A stretch of DNA of 24,658 nt, from positions 1 through 24,658 of the forward strand of contig CAYPQM010000103.1 of the NCBI GenBank assembly GCA_964412845.1, in the 5' to 3' direction. The notes beneath the pieces are model-generated. The model searched no databases. It was not told where the DNA came from and was given only the letters and a program-made list of their open reading frames with translations. This DNA is from JAWWPY01 sp964412845 (GTDB lineage Bacteria > Actinomycetota > Actinomycetes > Streptosporangiales > Streptosporangiaceae). Below, piece after piece: positions 7,928-15,258 of the stretch. Each line of letters starts with the position of its first letter. Within the stretch, counting starts at the first letter, position 1. A program made the position numbers and the translations under genes.

Positions 7928-8880
7928 AGGCTCACCCTCTCCCGCACCCCGGCGAACAGGTCATCCTCCGGGCGCTCCGTGTCCACCACCGACCTGGCTA
8001 GATGGTAGTCCTCGGTCGGCCAGGCCGCGCGCTGCACATCCAGCGGGCAAGCAAACCAGGAGCTCTCCGGGTCGATCTGGGTGGCGTGCGCGATCAGCGC
8101 CTGGTCGCGGATCCCGAAGAACTCACCGCAGAGCACCCGGGTGGTGATCTCCAGTTCGGGGCGCTCCTCGGCGCGCTCCGCGGCCCGTTCCATCCGCTCC
8201 GCGTAGGGCGATTCCAGGCCGCGGCGCACCATTTCCGCATGCAGCGCGGTGAACCGGGCCCGGTGAAACGTCGCGAAGTAGTACAGCTTGAGCGGCTGCC
8301 AGGGATCGCCGGTACCGGGGTAACGGTCCGGGTCGGCCGCGGCCTCGAACGCCTCCACCGAGACCTCATGGCACTTGATGTGGTCCGGGTGCGGGTACCC
8401 GCCCTGCTCGTCATAGGTCAGCATCACATGCGGCCGGAACTCACGGACCGCCCGGACCAGCGGGTGCGACGCCTCCTCCAGGCCTTTCAGCGCGAAGCAG
8501 TCCTCGGGCAGCGGCGGCAGCGGATCACCCTCGGGCAACCCGGAGTCGATGAAACCGAGGAATTCCTGGCGGACGCCCAGGATCTCCCGGGCCCGCGCCA
8601 TCTCCTCACGGCGGATCCGGGCCAGGTTCTCCCTGACCTCGGGGCGGTCCATCGCCTTGTTGAGGATGCTGCCGCGCTCGCCACCGGTCAGTGTGCAGAC
8701 CATGACGTCCACACCGTCCCGGACGTACCTGGCCATGGTCGCGGCGCCCTTGCTCGACTCGTCGTCGGGGTGCGCGTGCACGGCCATCAGCCGCAGTGGC
8801 GTGGCCGGGACCGGGCCGCCGGCGTTCGCCGCGACGGCCCGGCCGGGCATATCGGCAGGGTCATTGATCAGGGCAGACAA
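7924..8880 (-). CDS. mca: Mycothiol S-conjugate amidase Mca
   Basis: A 318-residue zinc amidase of the LmbE/PIG-L fold. It cleaves mycothiol S-conjugates to a mercapturic acid and GlcN-inositol, the mycothiol counterpart of glutathione detoxification. Visible motifs are the zinc-site HPDDE (37-41) in MAVHAHPDDESSKGAATMARYV, GGERGSILN, and LTYDEQGGYPHPDHIKCHE with HPDH at 164-167. The wording of these motifs and of LKLYYFATFHRARFTALHAEM fits Mca rather than the deacetylase MshB. I place the start at a TTG at 8880 because AAGGGG lies 6 nt upstream; an ATG at 8850 has a poor ribosome binding site and would shorten the protein by 10 residues. The frame runs open to 9078, but that extension is cysteine- and arginine-rich and unlike the family. 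It is divergent from greA and coupled to the small membrane gene. Confidence 0.95.
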   Translation of the reverse strand: MSALINDPADMPGRAVAANAGGPVPATPLRLMAVHAHPDDESSKGAATMARYVRDGVDVMVCTLTGGERGSILNKAMDRPEVRENLARIRREEMARAREILGVRQEFLGFIDSGLPEGDPLPPLPEDCFALKGLEEASHPLVRAVREFRPHVMLTYDEQGGYPHPDHIKCHEVSVEAFEAAADPDRYPGTGDPWQPLKLYYFATFHRARFTALHAEMVRRGLESPYAERMERAAERAEERPELEITTRVLCGEFFGIRDQALIAHATQIDPESSWFACPLDVQRAAWPTEDYHLARSVVDTERPEDDLFAGVRERVSL

Positions 8881-9209
8881 GCTAATCCCCTTCAGCGCCA
8901 GAGGTGTTACACATCGACCGAGGTGCGCCGCACCGACATCGCACACCCGGGCGGCCGGGCCACAGCAGCGCCGGCAGGCCATTCTGCTGGACAACACGCC
9001 CGCCGGGCGACGACATTCCCGCACTTCGCCGGGGTCGGCGCAGCTTGGGCCTACCGCGACAGCCGCCTTCTCGGTCATGCTGACTACTGACCGAGGCGGC
9101 TGACCGACGCGACGTACTTGCGGAGCCTTGTTAGCCTAAAGGATTACCCCGAGGAGACACTCAGCGCTCCCGCGGACGTCCGCGTCCGCACTGCAGGCAA
9201 GGAGTACCC
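8881..9209. promoter_or_regulatory. Divergent mca-greA intergenic region
   Basis: No gene is visible in these 329 bp. On the mca side, an imperfect -10 (TGTAAC, reverse of 8906-8911) lies 17 bp from a 13-bp palindrome GGTGCGCCGCACC at 8922-8934, which covers the -35 position and could be an operator. On the greA side a perfect 14-bp palindrome CGCGGACGTCCGCG at 9171-9184 lies in the leader, 25 bp before the start. A candidate greA promoter region is 9118-9140 (TTGCGG and TAGCCTAAA), but its spacing is not standard. In other actinobacteria a DUF4307 membrane protein gene often sits next to greA here; I do not see it. Confidence 0.4.
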
Positions 9210-9710
9210 ATGACCGAGACCCGCAATGACAGCGTCACCTGGCTGACCCAGGAGGCATACGACCGGCTCAAGTCCGAGCTGGACTACCTCTCGGGCCCAG
9301 GGCGGGTCGAGATCGCGCAGAAGATCGAGGCCGCCCGGGACGAGGGCGATCTGAAGGAGAACGGCGGCTACCACGCCGCCAAGGACGAGCAGGGCCAGCG
9401 GGAGGGCCGGATCAACCAGCTCACCCACATCATCCAGAACGCCCGGGTCGGGGAGCCACCGCGCACCGACGGGGTGGTGGGTCCGGGCATGACCGTCACG
9501 ATCCGCTTCGACAGTGATGATGACGAGGTCACCTTCCTGCTGGCCTCCCGCGAGGAGAGCAGCTCGCCCATCGATGTCTACTCCCCGCGCTCCCCGCTGG
9601 GCAGCGCCATCTCCGGCAAGAAGGTCGGCGAGACGGCCACCTACACGCTGCCGAACGGGCGCGCGGCGACGGTTGAGATCCTTGAGGCGGTCCCCTACGG
9701 GGGAATCTGA
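9210..9710 (+). CDS. greA: Transcription elongation factor GreA
   Basis: A 166-residue GreA, the normal length. The N-terminal coiled coil (about 12-82) includes LTQEAYDRLKSELDYL and the conserved tip ARDEGDLKENGGYHAAKDEQG, where Asp47 and Glu50 correspond to the acidic pair that reaches the RNA polymerase active site through the secondary channel and stimulates transcript cleavage. The C-terminal FKBP-like domain (about 90-166) ends in SPLGSAISGKKVGETATYTLPNG. The factor rescues backtracked RNA polymerase. The ATG at 9210 has a perfect AAGGAG 5 nt upstream. It is monocistronic: divergent from mca upstream and followed by a strong hairpin (9761-9808) before the convergent exporter gene. Confidence 0.97.
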   Translation: MTETRNDSVTWLTQEAYDRLKSELDYLSGPGRVEIAQKIEAARDEGDLKENGGYHAAKDEQGQREGRINQLTHIIQNARVGEPPRTDGVVGPGMTVTIRFDSDDDEVTFLLASREESSSPIDVYSPRSPLGSAISGKKVGETATYTLPNGRAATVEILEAVPYGGI

Positions 9711-9760
9711 CTCGGCGGCCGCACCGCGGCCCGCATCTGCCCGATGCACCCCAGCCACTT

Positions 9761-9808
9761 CATGATCACGGTGCTTTTCAGCTGCGGCTGAAAAGCACCG
9801 TGATCATG
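9761..9808. terminator. Perfect 22-bp-arm inverted repeat, bidirectional terminator or REP-like element
   Basis: The arm at 9761-9782 (starts CATGATCACGG, ends TTTTCAGC) is an exact reverse complement of 9787-9808, with a 4-nt loop TGCG. It lies between the ends of greA (+) and the MFS gene (-) and is followed on the plus strand by GTTTTCC. Position and perfect pairing suit a bidirectional terminator. The AT-containing arms differ from the GC-rich surroundings and from the other small hairpins here, so it may also be one copy of a dispersed palindromic element. Confidence 0.75.
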
Positions 9809-9821
9809 GTTTTCCGCGCCG

Positions 9822-11411
9822 TCAGCCGACGAGTTCGGGCGCTGGCTCCTCGGTTGCCGGGGCGCGACCCCGCAGCGGGATCTCCTTGATGAACCAGGTC
9901 AGCACGAAGGCGAGCAGCGCGGCCGGGATCGCCCAGAGGAAGACCCCCTGGACCGCGTGGGTGACCGCGTAGAACACGTCGTGCTGCAACGCGACGGGCA
10001 GCCGCCGCACGGTGGCCGGGTTGAACTGGCCACCGCCGGTGCTGAGGTGCACGCCGGGCGCTACTGAGGTCAGCGCGTGCTGCAGCCGGCTGGCGAAGAT
10101 GGCGCCGAACGCCGACACGCCGATCGATCCGCCGATCTGCTGGAAGAACAGCCGCGAACTGCTCGCCACGCCGATGTCGCGGGGTTGCACGCTGTTCTGG
10201 GCCAGCAGGGTGGTCATCTGCATCAGGAAGCCCATGCCGAACCCGAGCACGACCATGAAGAGCCCCAGGGTGACCCGGCTGGTGTGCACGCCGATCAGCG
10301 AGAGCAGGAACATGCCCAGGGCCATCCCTCCCGCGCCGAGGATCGGCAGGGCCCGGTAGCGGCCGGTGCGGGTGGTCAGCTGGCCGGCGATCAGCGAGGT
10401 CACCATCACGCCGACCATCATGGGCGTGAGCAGCAGGCCGCTGACAGTTGGTGAGGCTCCCTGCACGGTCTGCTGGTAGAGCGGCAGGAAAGTGATCGCG
10501 CCGAACATGGCGAGCCCGGCCAGGAAGCTCAGGCTGGAGATAAGCGCGAAGTTGCGGTTGCGGAAAATGTGCAGCGGCAGGATCGGCTCGGCCGCGCGGC
10601 CCTCCACCATGACGAACGCGACCACGGTCACGATCGCGACGATGACCAGGCCGATGATCTGCGGTGAGCGCCACCCGTACTGGGTGCCGCCCCACGTCGA
10701 GACCAGCACGATCGCGGTCGTCGCGACGGCGAGGATGGCCGCGCCCGGGTAGTCCACCCGGTGCTCGATCCGCCGCTTGGGCAGGTGCAGGGTGGTGGCC
10801 AGGTAGGCCAGGGCGATACCGCCGAGCGGCAGGTTGATGTAGAAGATCCAGCGCCACGAGAAGGTGTCGGTGATGAACCCGCCGAGCAGCGGCCCGCCGA
10901 TCGTGGCGACCATCATGACGCCCATGATGTAGCCCATGTACTGGCCCCGCTCGCGGGGCGAGACCAGGTCGCCGATGATCGCGATGGCGCTGACCATGAG
11001 GCCGCCAGCGCCGAGGCCCTGGATCGCGCGGAACGCGATGAGCTGATCCATCGTCTGGGACAGGCCGGCCAGCGCGGAACCGGCCAGGAAAAGCACGATG
11101 GCGGCCATGAACAGCTTCTTCCGGCCGTACATGTCGCCGAGTTTCCCGTAGAGCGGGGTGGTGATCGTTGAGGCCAGCACGTACGCGGTGACGACCCAGG
11201 ACAGGTGGGCGACCCCGCCGAGGCTGCCGACGATACGCGGCAGCGCGGTGCCCACGATCAGCTGGTCGAGCATGGCGAGCATGATCGCGAGAAGCAGGCC
11301 GGGCAGCACGACGAGGATCTCCCGGCGGACGCCGATGTTCGCGTCCCCCGCTCCGGCTGCCGCCGGCCCGCCCGGGGCCCCAGGAGCCGATCCGGCCTCG
11401 ATGCCTGCCAT
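9822..11411 (-). CDS. DHA2 (EmrB/QacA) family MFS multidrug exporter
   Basis: A 529-residue integral membrane protein with about 14 hydrophobic segments, as expected for drug:H+ antiporter family 2. Motifs seen are the TM1 motif LDQLIVGTALPRIV (DHA2 motif D1), motif A GKLGDMYGRKKLF after TM2, motif B FRAIQGLGAGGLM in TM4, and motif C GGPLLGGFITDTFSWRWIFYINLP in TM5. The family uses the proton gradient to expel hydrophobic or cationic drugs and antibiotics. I start at the ATG at 11411 (MAGIEAGSAPG), with GGAGG about 9 nt upstream; the in-frame extension to 11480 crosses the operator region. It is divergent from a TetR regulator and shares an intergenic region with paired operator-like sites, so it is probably repressed by that protein and induced by its substrate. 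Substrate unknown. Confidence 0.94.
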   Translation of the reverse strand: MAGIEAGSAPGAPGGPAAAGAGDANIGVRREILVVLPGLLLAIMLAMLDQLIVGTALPRIVGSLGGVAHLSWVVTAYVLASTITTPLYGKLGDMYGRKKLFMAAIVLFLAGSALAGLSQTMDQLIAFRAIQGLGAGGLMVSAIAIIGDLVSPRERGQYMGYIMGVMMVATIGGPLLGGFITDTFSWRWIFYINLPLGGIALAYLATTLHLPKRRIEHRVDYPGAAILAVATTAIVLVSTWGGTQYGWRSPQIIGLVIVAIVTVVAFVMVEGRAAEPILPLHIFRNRNFALISSLSFLAGLAMFGAITFLPLYQQTVQGASPTVSGLLLTPMMVGVMVTSLIAGQLTTRTGRYRALPILGAGGMALGMFLLSLIGVHTSRVTLGLFMVVLGFGMGFLMQMTTLLAQNSVQPRDIGVASSSRLFFQQIGGSIGVSAFGAIFASRLQHALTSVAPGVHLSTGGGQFNPATVRRLPVALQHDVFYAVTHAVQGVFLWAIPAALLAFVLTWFIKEIPLRGRAPATEEPAPELVG

Positions 11412-11457
11412 GCTGGGCTCCCTCCGGGGGTGACTGCCCGCCGTCCGGCCACGACAA

Positions 11458-11478
11458 CTTACTTGCCGACCGGCTAGC
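11458..11478. promoter_or_regulatory. Operator-like site 1 between exporter and TetR genes
   Basis: CTTACTTGCCGACCGGCTAGC holds a GCCGACCGGC core with imperfect dyad symmetry and matches the reverse complement of the site at 11510-11528 in 15 of 19 positions. It lies about 47 bp upstream of the exporter ATG on the minus strand. TetR proteins of drug exporters often bind sites with an ACCGACCGGT-like core, which supports the call; it is unproven. Confidence 0.55.
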
Positions 11479-11494
11479 ATATTCGCAGAGCCCA

Positions 11495-11523
11495 GACTAA
11501 AATGCCAGCTAACCGGCCGTCAA
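11495..11523 (-). promoter_or_regulatory. Candidate promoter of the MFS exporter
   Basis: On the minus strand TTGACG (11523-11518) is a good -35 box. TTAGTC or TAGTCT lies 17-18 bp further on as a weak -10. The -35 box is inside operator-like site 2, so a bound TetR protein would block RNA polymerase. Confidence 0.45.
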
Positions 11524-11528
11524 GTAGG
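11510..11528. promoter_or_regulatory. Operator-like site 2 between exporter and TetR genes
   Basis: TAACCGGCCGTCAAGTAGG is the inverted counterpart of site 1 (15 of 19 matching). The two sites face each other across about 31 bp, roughly three helical turns, which would let two TetR dimers bind on the same DNA face. It overlaps the candidate exporter -35 box. Confidence 0.55.
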
Positions 11529-11562
11529 TTAAGCCGGCCGAAGCGAGGCGAGATGCATCACG

Positions 11563-12219
11563 ATGGACCAGGCGATGCGTGACAGTGCACCGGCGGCCGG
11601 CCGTGCGCGGGTGCCGGGTGCAGACGCGGCGCATCCTCGCGGTGACACCAGGGAACGGATCCAGGCCGTGGCCCTGGAACTCTTCGCGGAGCAGGGGTAC
11701 GAGAAGACCTCGCTGCGCGAGATCGCCGAACGGCTCGGGGTCACCAAGGCGGCCCTGTACTACCACTTCAAATCCAAGGAAGACATCGTCGGCAGCCTGG
11801 TAGAGGACTATTTCGGCCAGATCGACGCGCTCATCGACTGGGGCCGCGACCAGCCGAGGACCGGCGAGATGCGGGGCCTGGTGCTGGACCGGTACTTCAG
11901 CATCGTCGAAGATGGCAGCGAGGTCTTCCGGATGCTCCAGCAGAACCAGGCCGCGGTCAGCAGCCTCGCGTCCGCCAAGCACCGCAGCGAGCTGTTCCGC
12001 GAGCGGATGGATGGGCTGGTTGAGATCCTCACCGAGCCGGACGCCCCGCTCGCCGGGCAGGTCCGGGCGGCCGTGGCCCTGGCCAGCGTGAGCTTCGGCT
12101 GCATGTTCTATGCCGAGCGGGCGAGCAGGCCGGGTGAGTTGCGCGAGGTGGTGCTGGACATCGCGTTCGGGCTGGCCGGCGCCCGCGCGGCCACCGAGCC
12201 CGCCACCCCGCACAGCTAG
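11563..12219 (+). CDS. TetR/AcrR family transcriptional regulator
   Basis: A 218-residue TetR protein. The N-terminal 28 residues are a disordered tail; the helix-turn-helix domain spans about 29-75, with DTRERIQAVALELFAEQGYEKTSLREIAERLG followed by the recognition segment VTKAALYYHFKSKEDIV, the strongest TetR signature. The C-terminal helices (about 80-210) form the ligand-binding and dimer domain. It should repress the divergent exporter and itself by binding the paired sites at 11458-11478 and 11510-11528, and release on ligand binding. The ATG at 11563 has only a weak GAGG 15 nt upstream; an in-frame ATG at 11575 is an alternative with no better site. The gene converges on the Lrp gene with a 33-bp gap. 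Ligand unknown. Confidence 0.93.
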   Translation: MDQAMRDSAPAAGRARVPGADAAHPRGDTRERIQAVALELFAEQGYEKTSLREIAERLGVTKAALYYHFKSKEDIVGSLVEDYFGQIDALIDWGRDQPRTGEMRGLVLDRYFSIVEDGSEVFRMLQQNQAAVSSLASAKHRSELFRERMDGLVEILTEPDAPLAGQVRAAVALASVSFGCMFYAERASRPGELREVVLDIAFGLAGARAATEPATPHS

Positions 12220-12252
12220 ACCGCCCCGTACAGCGGGACGCCGGCCCGGCCG

Positions 12253-12726
12253 CTAGGCAGGCCCGTCGGCGGCGACCCGGACCAGGGGCACGACCCGGTA
12301 CGGCACCGGCGTCGCGAGAGCGATCACCGTCGATGTGCGCACCACCCCGGCCACCTCGACGATCGCGTCGATTACCCGCTGCAGGTCAGCGTTGGTCCGG
12401 GCGACCACCCGGCACAGCACATCCCCCGGCCCGGTAATGGTGTGCGCCTCCAGGACCTCAGGTATCCCGGCCAGCCGCGCAGCGACCGGGTCGTGCCCGC
12501 CCGCCTGCCGGATCTCCAGCGTCACGAACGCGGTCACCCCATGGCCGATGGCGGCCGGGTCCACGTCCGGGCCGTATCCGGTCACCACGCCGCGGGCATG
12601 CAGCCGGTCGAGCCGGGCCTGCACCGTGCCCCGCGCCACGCCGAGCCGCCTGGATGCCTCAAGCACGCCAGTCCGGGGCTCGGCGGCCAGCAGTTCGATC
12701 AGCCGCGCGTCAAGCTCGTCGATCAC
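12253..12726 (-). CDS. Lrp/AsnC family transcriptional regulator
   Basis: A 157-residue regulator of normal length. The N-terminal winged helix (about 1-55) reads MIDELDARLIELLAAEPRTG, then the helix-turn-helix LEASRRLGVARGTVQARLDRLHARGVVTGYG. The C-terminal RAM domain (about 65-145) includes TAFVTLEI and TGPGDVLCRVVARTNADLQRVI, the usual amino-acid-sensing and oligomerisation fold. The GTG start at 12726 has AAGGGGG about 8 nt upstream. It is divergent from 4-hydroxyphenylpyruvate dioxygenase, so it likely controls tyrosine catabolism, with tyrosine, phenylalanine or an aromatic keto acid as possible effector; this is inferred from position only. The shared intergenic region contains two TSAGCAGT repeats spaced exactly 30 bp. 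Confidence 0.92.
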   Translation of the reverse strand: MIDELDARLIELLAAEPRTGVLEASRRLGVARGTVQARLDRLHARGVVTGYGPDVDPAAIGHGVTAFVTLEIRQAGGHDPVAARLAGIPEVLEAHTITGPGDVLCRVVARTNADLQRVIDAIVEVAGVVRTSTVIALATPVPYRVVPLVRVAADGPA

Positions 12727-12783
12727 CGGGCACCCCCTTGCGCTGACCCTGCCGCGCCAACCAGCACAGGGTGTGCAGATATC

Positions 12784-12831
12784 TCAGCAGTTCTCCCTGA
12801 ACACTATACAAACTGAGCAGTAAATTCCGAA
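12784..12831. promoter_or_regulatory. Candidate Lrp binding sites and promoter between lrp-like gene and hpd
   Basis: TCAGCAGT at 12784-12791 recurs as TGAGCAGT at 12814-12821, exactly 30 bp apart, i.e. about three helical turns. The region between is unusually AT-rich for this window and contains CACTATACAA. On the minus strand TTCGGA (12831-12826) and TATAGT (12808-12803) with a 17-bp spacer form a plausible promoter for the regulator gene; on the plus strand TATACA at 12805-12810 could serve hpd. Phased repeats fit the way Lrp octamers wrap DNA, but this is inference. Confidence 0.45.
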
Positions 12832-12901
12832 GTAGTTGCGCAGCTTGCGATGTGGCGCTCATGCTGCAGTCAAGCCCCGGAAGCAGCGCGAGGAGCAGGC
12901 C

Positions 12902-13993
12902 ATGGACGCATTCCCGGTCACCGGAACCGATGCCGTGGTGTTCGCCGTGGGCAACGCCCGGCAGGCAGCGCACTACTACTCCACCGCGTTCGGCATGAGC
13001 TGCGTCGCCTACCGGGGCCCGGAGACCGGCTGCCGCGACGAGGCCGCCTACGTGCTGGAGTCCGGCCGTGCGCGGTTCGTGCTGCGCGGGCCGGTCCGGG
13101 CCGGGACCAGCCTGGGCCGGCATGTCGCGGAGCACGGCGACGGCGTGATCGATCTGGCCATCGGCGTGCCGTCGGCCGAGGCGGCCTACTCCTATGCCGT
13201 CTCCCACGGCGCCCGCGGCCTGTCCGAGCCGGAGGTGCTTGAGGATGACCAGGGCAAGGTAGTGCTGGCCAGCATCGCCACCTACGGCCAGACCAGGCAC
13301 ACGCTCGTGGAGCGGTCCAGCTACTCCGGCCCCTACCTGCCTGGGTACGTGGCGGCGGAGCCGATCGTGGCGCCGCCCGCGCGGCCCTTCTTCACCGACG
13401 TGGACCACTGCGTGGGCAACGTCGAACTCGGCAAGATGGACGACTGGGTCGGCTTCTACCAGCAGGTCATGGGCTTCACGAACATGAAGGAGTTCGTCGG
13501 CGACGACATCTCCACCGAGTACTCCGCCCTGATGAGCAAGGTGGTCGCGGACGGGTCCCGCAAGGTCAAGTTCCCGATCAACGAGCCCGCCGCCGGCAAG
13601 AAGAAGTCCCAGATCGACGAGTACCTGGAGTTCTATGGCGGCCCCGGTGTCCAGCACATCGCCCTGGCCTGCGACGACATCGTCGCGACGGTCCAAGCCA
13701 TGCGGGCGGCCGGGGTGGAGTTCCTGGGCACGCCGGACAGCTACTACGACTCGCTGGGTGACTGGGCGGGCCAGACCCGGGTGCCCGGCCCGACCCTGCG
13801 GGAACTGCGGATCCTCGCCGACCGGGATGAGGACGGCTATCTCCTGCAGATCTTCACCAAGCCGGTGCAGGACCGGCCGACCGTCTTCTTCGAGCTGATC
13901 GAGCGGCACGGCTCCCAAGGGTTCGGCAAGGGCAACTTCAAGGCGCTCTTCGAGGCGATCGAACGCGAGCAAGCCCGCCGCGGCAACCTCTGA
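12902..13993 (+). CDS. hpd: 4-hydroxyphenylpyruvate dioxygenase
   Basis: A 363-residue non-heme iron dioxygenase that turns 4-hydroxyphenylpyruvate into homogentisate, the second step of tyrosine degradation. It has two vicinal-oxygen-chelate repeats. The three iron ligands are visible: His169 in VDHCVGNVELG, His252 in GVQHIALACDDI and Glu331 in VFFELIERHGSQGFG, with spacings 83 and 79 as in Streptomyces enzymes. The C-terminal helix GFGKGNFKALFEAIEREQARRGNL closes the active site. The ATG at 12902 has GAGGAG about 8 nt upstream; the frame is open to 12836 but that extension is not like the family. It is divergent from an Lrp/AsnC regulator, its likely controller, and converges on ilvA. No homogentisate dioxygenase gene lies in the window. 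Confidence 0.96.
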   Translation: MDAFPVTGTDAVVFAVGNARQAAHYYSTAFGMSCVAYRGPETGCRDEAAYVLESGRARFVLRGPVRAGTSLGRHVAEHGDGVIDLAIGVPSAEAAYSYAVSHGARGLSEPEVLEDDQGKVVLASIATYGQTRHTLVERSSYSGPYLPGYVAAEPIVAPPARPFFTDVDHCVGNVELGKMDDWVGFYQQVMGFTNMKEFVGDDISTEYSALMSKVVADGSRKVKFPINEPAAGKKKSQIDEYLEFYGGPGVQHIALACDDIVATVQAMRAAGVEFLGTPDSYYDSLGDWAGQTRVPGPTLRELRILADRDEDGYLLQIFTKPVQDRPTVFFELIERHGSQGFGKGNFKALFEAIEREQARRGNL

Positions 13994-14028
13994 CCGGCGG
14001 GGTCAGCTGGACCGCCCGGGGTCAGCTG
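13991..14028. repeat. 12-bp direct repeat and small stem at the hpd/ilvA convergent junction
   Basis: CGGGGTCAGCTG occurs at 13998-14009 and again at 14017-14028, a perfect 12-bp repeat with period 19; the second copy contains the ilvA stop. TGACC at 13991-13995, which includes the hpd stop, can pair with GGTCA at 14001-14005. The arrangement may act as a terminator and may have arisen by local duplication. Confidence 0.5.
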
Positions 14029-15242
14029 AAGATGAGGGTGTACCCGGCCTGGCGAAGCTGGCTGATCACTTCCTCGCAATGGCCGGGGCCGCGGGTCTCC
14101 ACCTGCAGCGCCACCTCGACCTCACCCACCCGCAGCCGCGGGGTGACCCGCTCGTGCGTCACCTCAAGGACGTTGGCCCCGAGGTTCGCGACCTCGCGGA
14201 GCAACGTGGCGAGCGCACCGGGGCGATCGGGTACCCGGCAGCGCAGCGCCAGGTAACGGCCGGCCGCTGACAGGCCGTATCGCAGCACCTTGGACAGCAG
14301 CAGCGGATCGATATTGCCCCCGGAAAGCACGGCCACCACCGGCGGCTCGAACATGCCCGGGTGCTCAAGCAGCGCGGCCACGCCGGCCGCCCCGGCCGGC
14401 TCGACAAGCTGCTTGGCGCGCTCCAGGCAGAGCAGCAGCCCCCGGGACAGCGCCTCCTCGGACACGGTCACCACCTGGTCGCCGAACCCGGCCAGGATGT
14501 CGAATGCGATCACCCCCGGCTGTCCGACCGCGATGCCGTCGGCCATGGTCGGCGCGGGATCCACCCGCACCGGATGACCGGCGGCCAGCGAGCCCGGGTA
14601 CGGCGCTACCGCCTCGGCCTGCACCCCGACCAGGCGGACGTCCGGATCGGCCCCGTGCACTGCGACCGAAATGCCGGCCGCGAGCCCGCCGCCGCCCACC
14701 GGGACGGCGACCGTCCGCACCTCAGGGCACTGCTCCATGATCTCCAGGCCGACCGTGCCCTGGCCGGCCACCACGTCGGGGTGGTCGAACGGGTGGATGA
14801 ACACCGCCCCGTGCTCGGTCGCATAGGCGTGCGCCGTGGCCAGCGCGTCGTCCACCGTCTGCCCGCTGGTGATGATGTCGGCCCCGTAAGACAAGGTGGC
14901 CTCGATCTTGGGCAGCGGCGCTCCTTCCGGCATGATGACGGTGGCCTTGGCGCCGAGCAGGGCGGCGGCGAAAGCCACCCCCTGGGCATGGTTGCCCGCG
15001 CTCGCCGCGACCACACCGCGGGCCCGCTCGGAGTCGCTGAGCCGGGAAATCCGCAGGTAGGCACCACGTGCCTTGAACGATCCGGTCCGCTGGAGGTTCT
15101 CGCACTTCAGGAAGACCGGCCCGCCGAGCCGGTCGGACAGCACGCGGGAACGCAGCAGCGGGGTGGGCGCCAGGACACCGCGGAGCACCTCGCGGGCAGC
15201 GGCCACGTCACCCGGCCCGACCGGGGAGGACGCCATCGTCAT
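14022..15242 (-). CDS. ilvA: Threonine dehydratase (threonine ammonia-lyase) with C-terminal ACT domain
   Basis: A 406-residue fold-type II PLP enzyme that deaminates threonine to 2-oxobutyrate and ammonia. The PLP lysine is Lys57 in GSFKARGA, preceded by LKCENLQRT. The phosphate-binding glycine loop is PVGGGGLAAGIS, and SAGNHAQGVAFAA is the conserved substrate loop. About 325-406 form one ACT-like regulatory domain (RYLALRCRVPDRPGALATLLREVANLGANV...), which fits the roughly 400-residue class rather than the 500-residue two-ACT biosynthetic class. It could feed isoleucine synthesis or work in catabolism. ATG codons at 15242 and 15236 are both possible; neither has a strong ribosome binding site. 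The ROK kinase gene lies 66 bp upstream on the same strand, separated by a 19-bp tandem repeat. Confidence 0.95.
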   Translation of the reverse strand: MTMASSPVGPGDVAAAREVLRGVLAPTPLLRSRVLSDRLGGPVFLKCENLQRTGSFKARGAYLRISRLSDSERARGVVAASAGNHAQGVAFAAALLGAKATVIMPEGAPLPKIEATLSYGADIITSGQTVDDALATAHAYATEHGAVFIHPFDHPDVVAGQGTVGLEIMEQCPEVRTVAVPVGGGGLAAGISVAVHGADPDVRLVGVQAEAVAPYPGSLAAGHPVRVDPAPTMADGIAVGQPGVIAFDILAGFGDQVVTVSEEALSRGLLLCLERAKQLVEPAGAAGVAALLEHPGMFEPPVVAVLSGGNIDPLLLSKVLRYGLSAAGRYLALRCRVPDRPGALATLLREVANLGANVLEVTHERVTPRLRVGEVEVALQVETRGPGHCEEVISQLRQAGYTLIFS

Positions 15243-15258
15243 GGTGTGCAGTCTCGCA

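Noticed and set aside
9778..11457. A 559-codon minus-strand frame overlapping the MFS gene
   Set aside because: Another frame of the same strand gives a 14-helix transporter with all DHA2 motifs; this one reads as Arg/His/Ala-rich low complexity.
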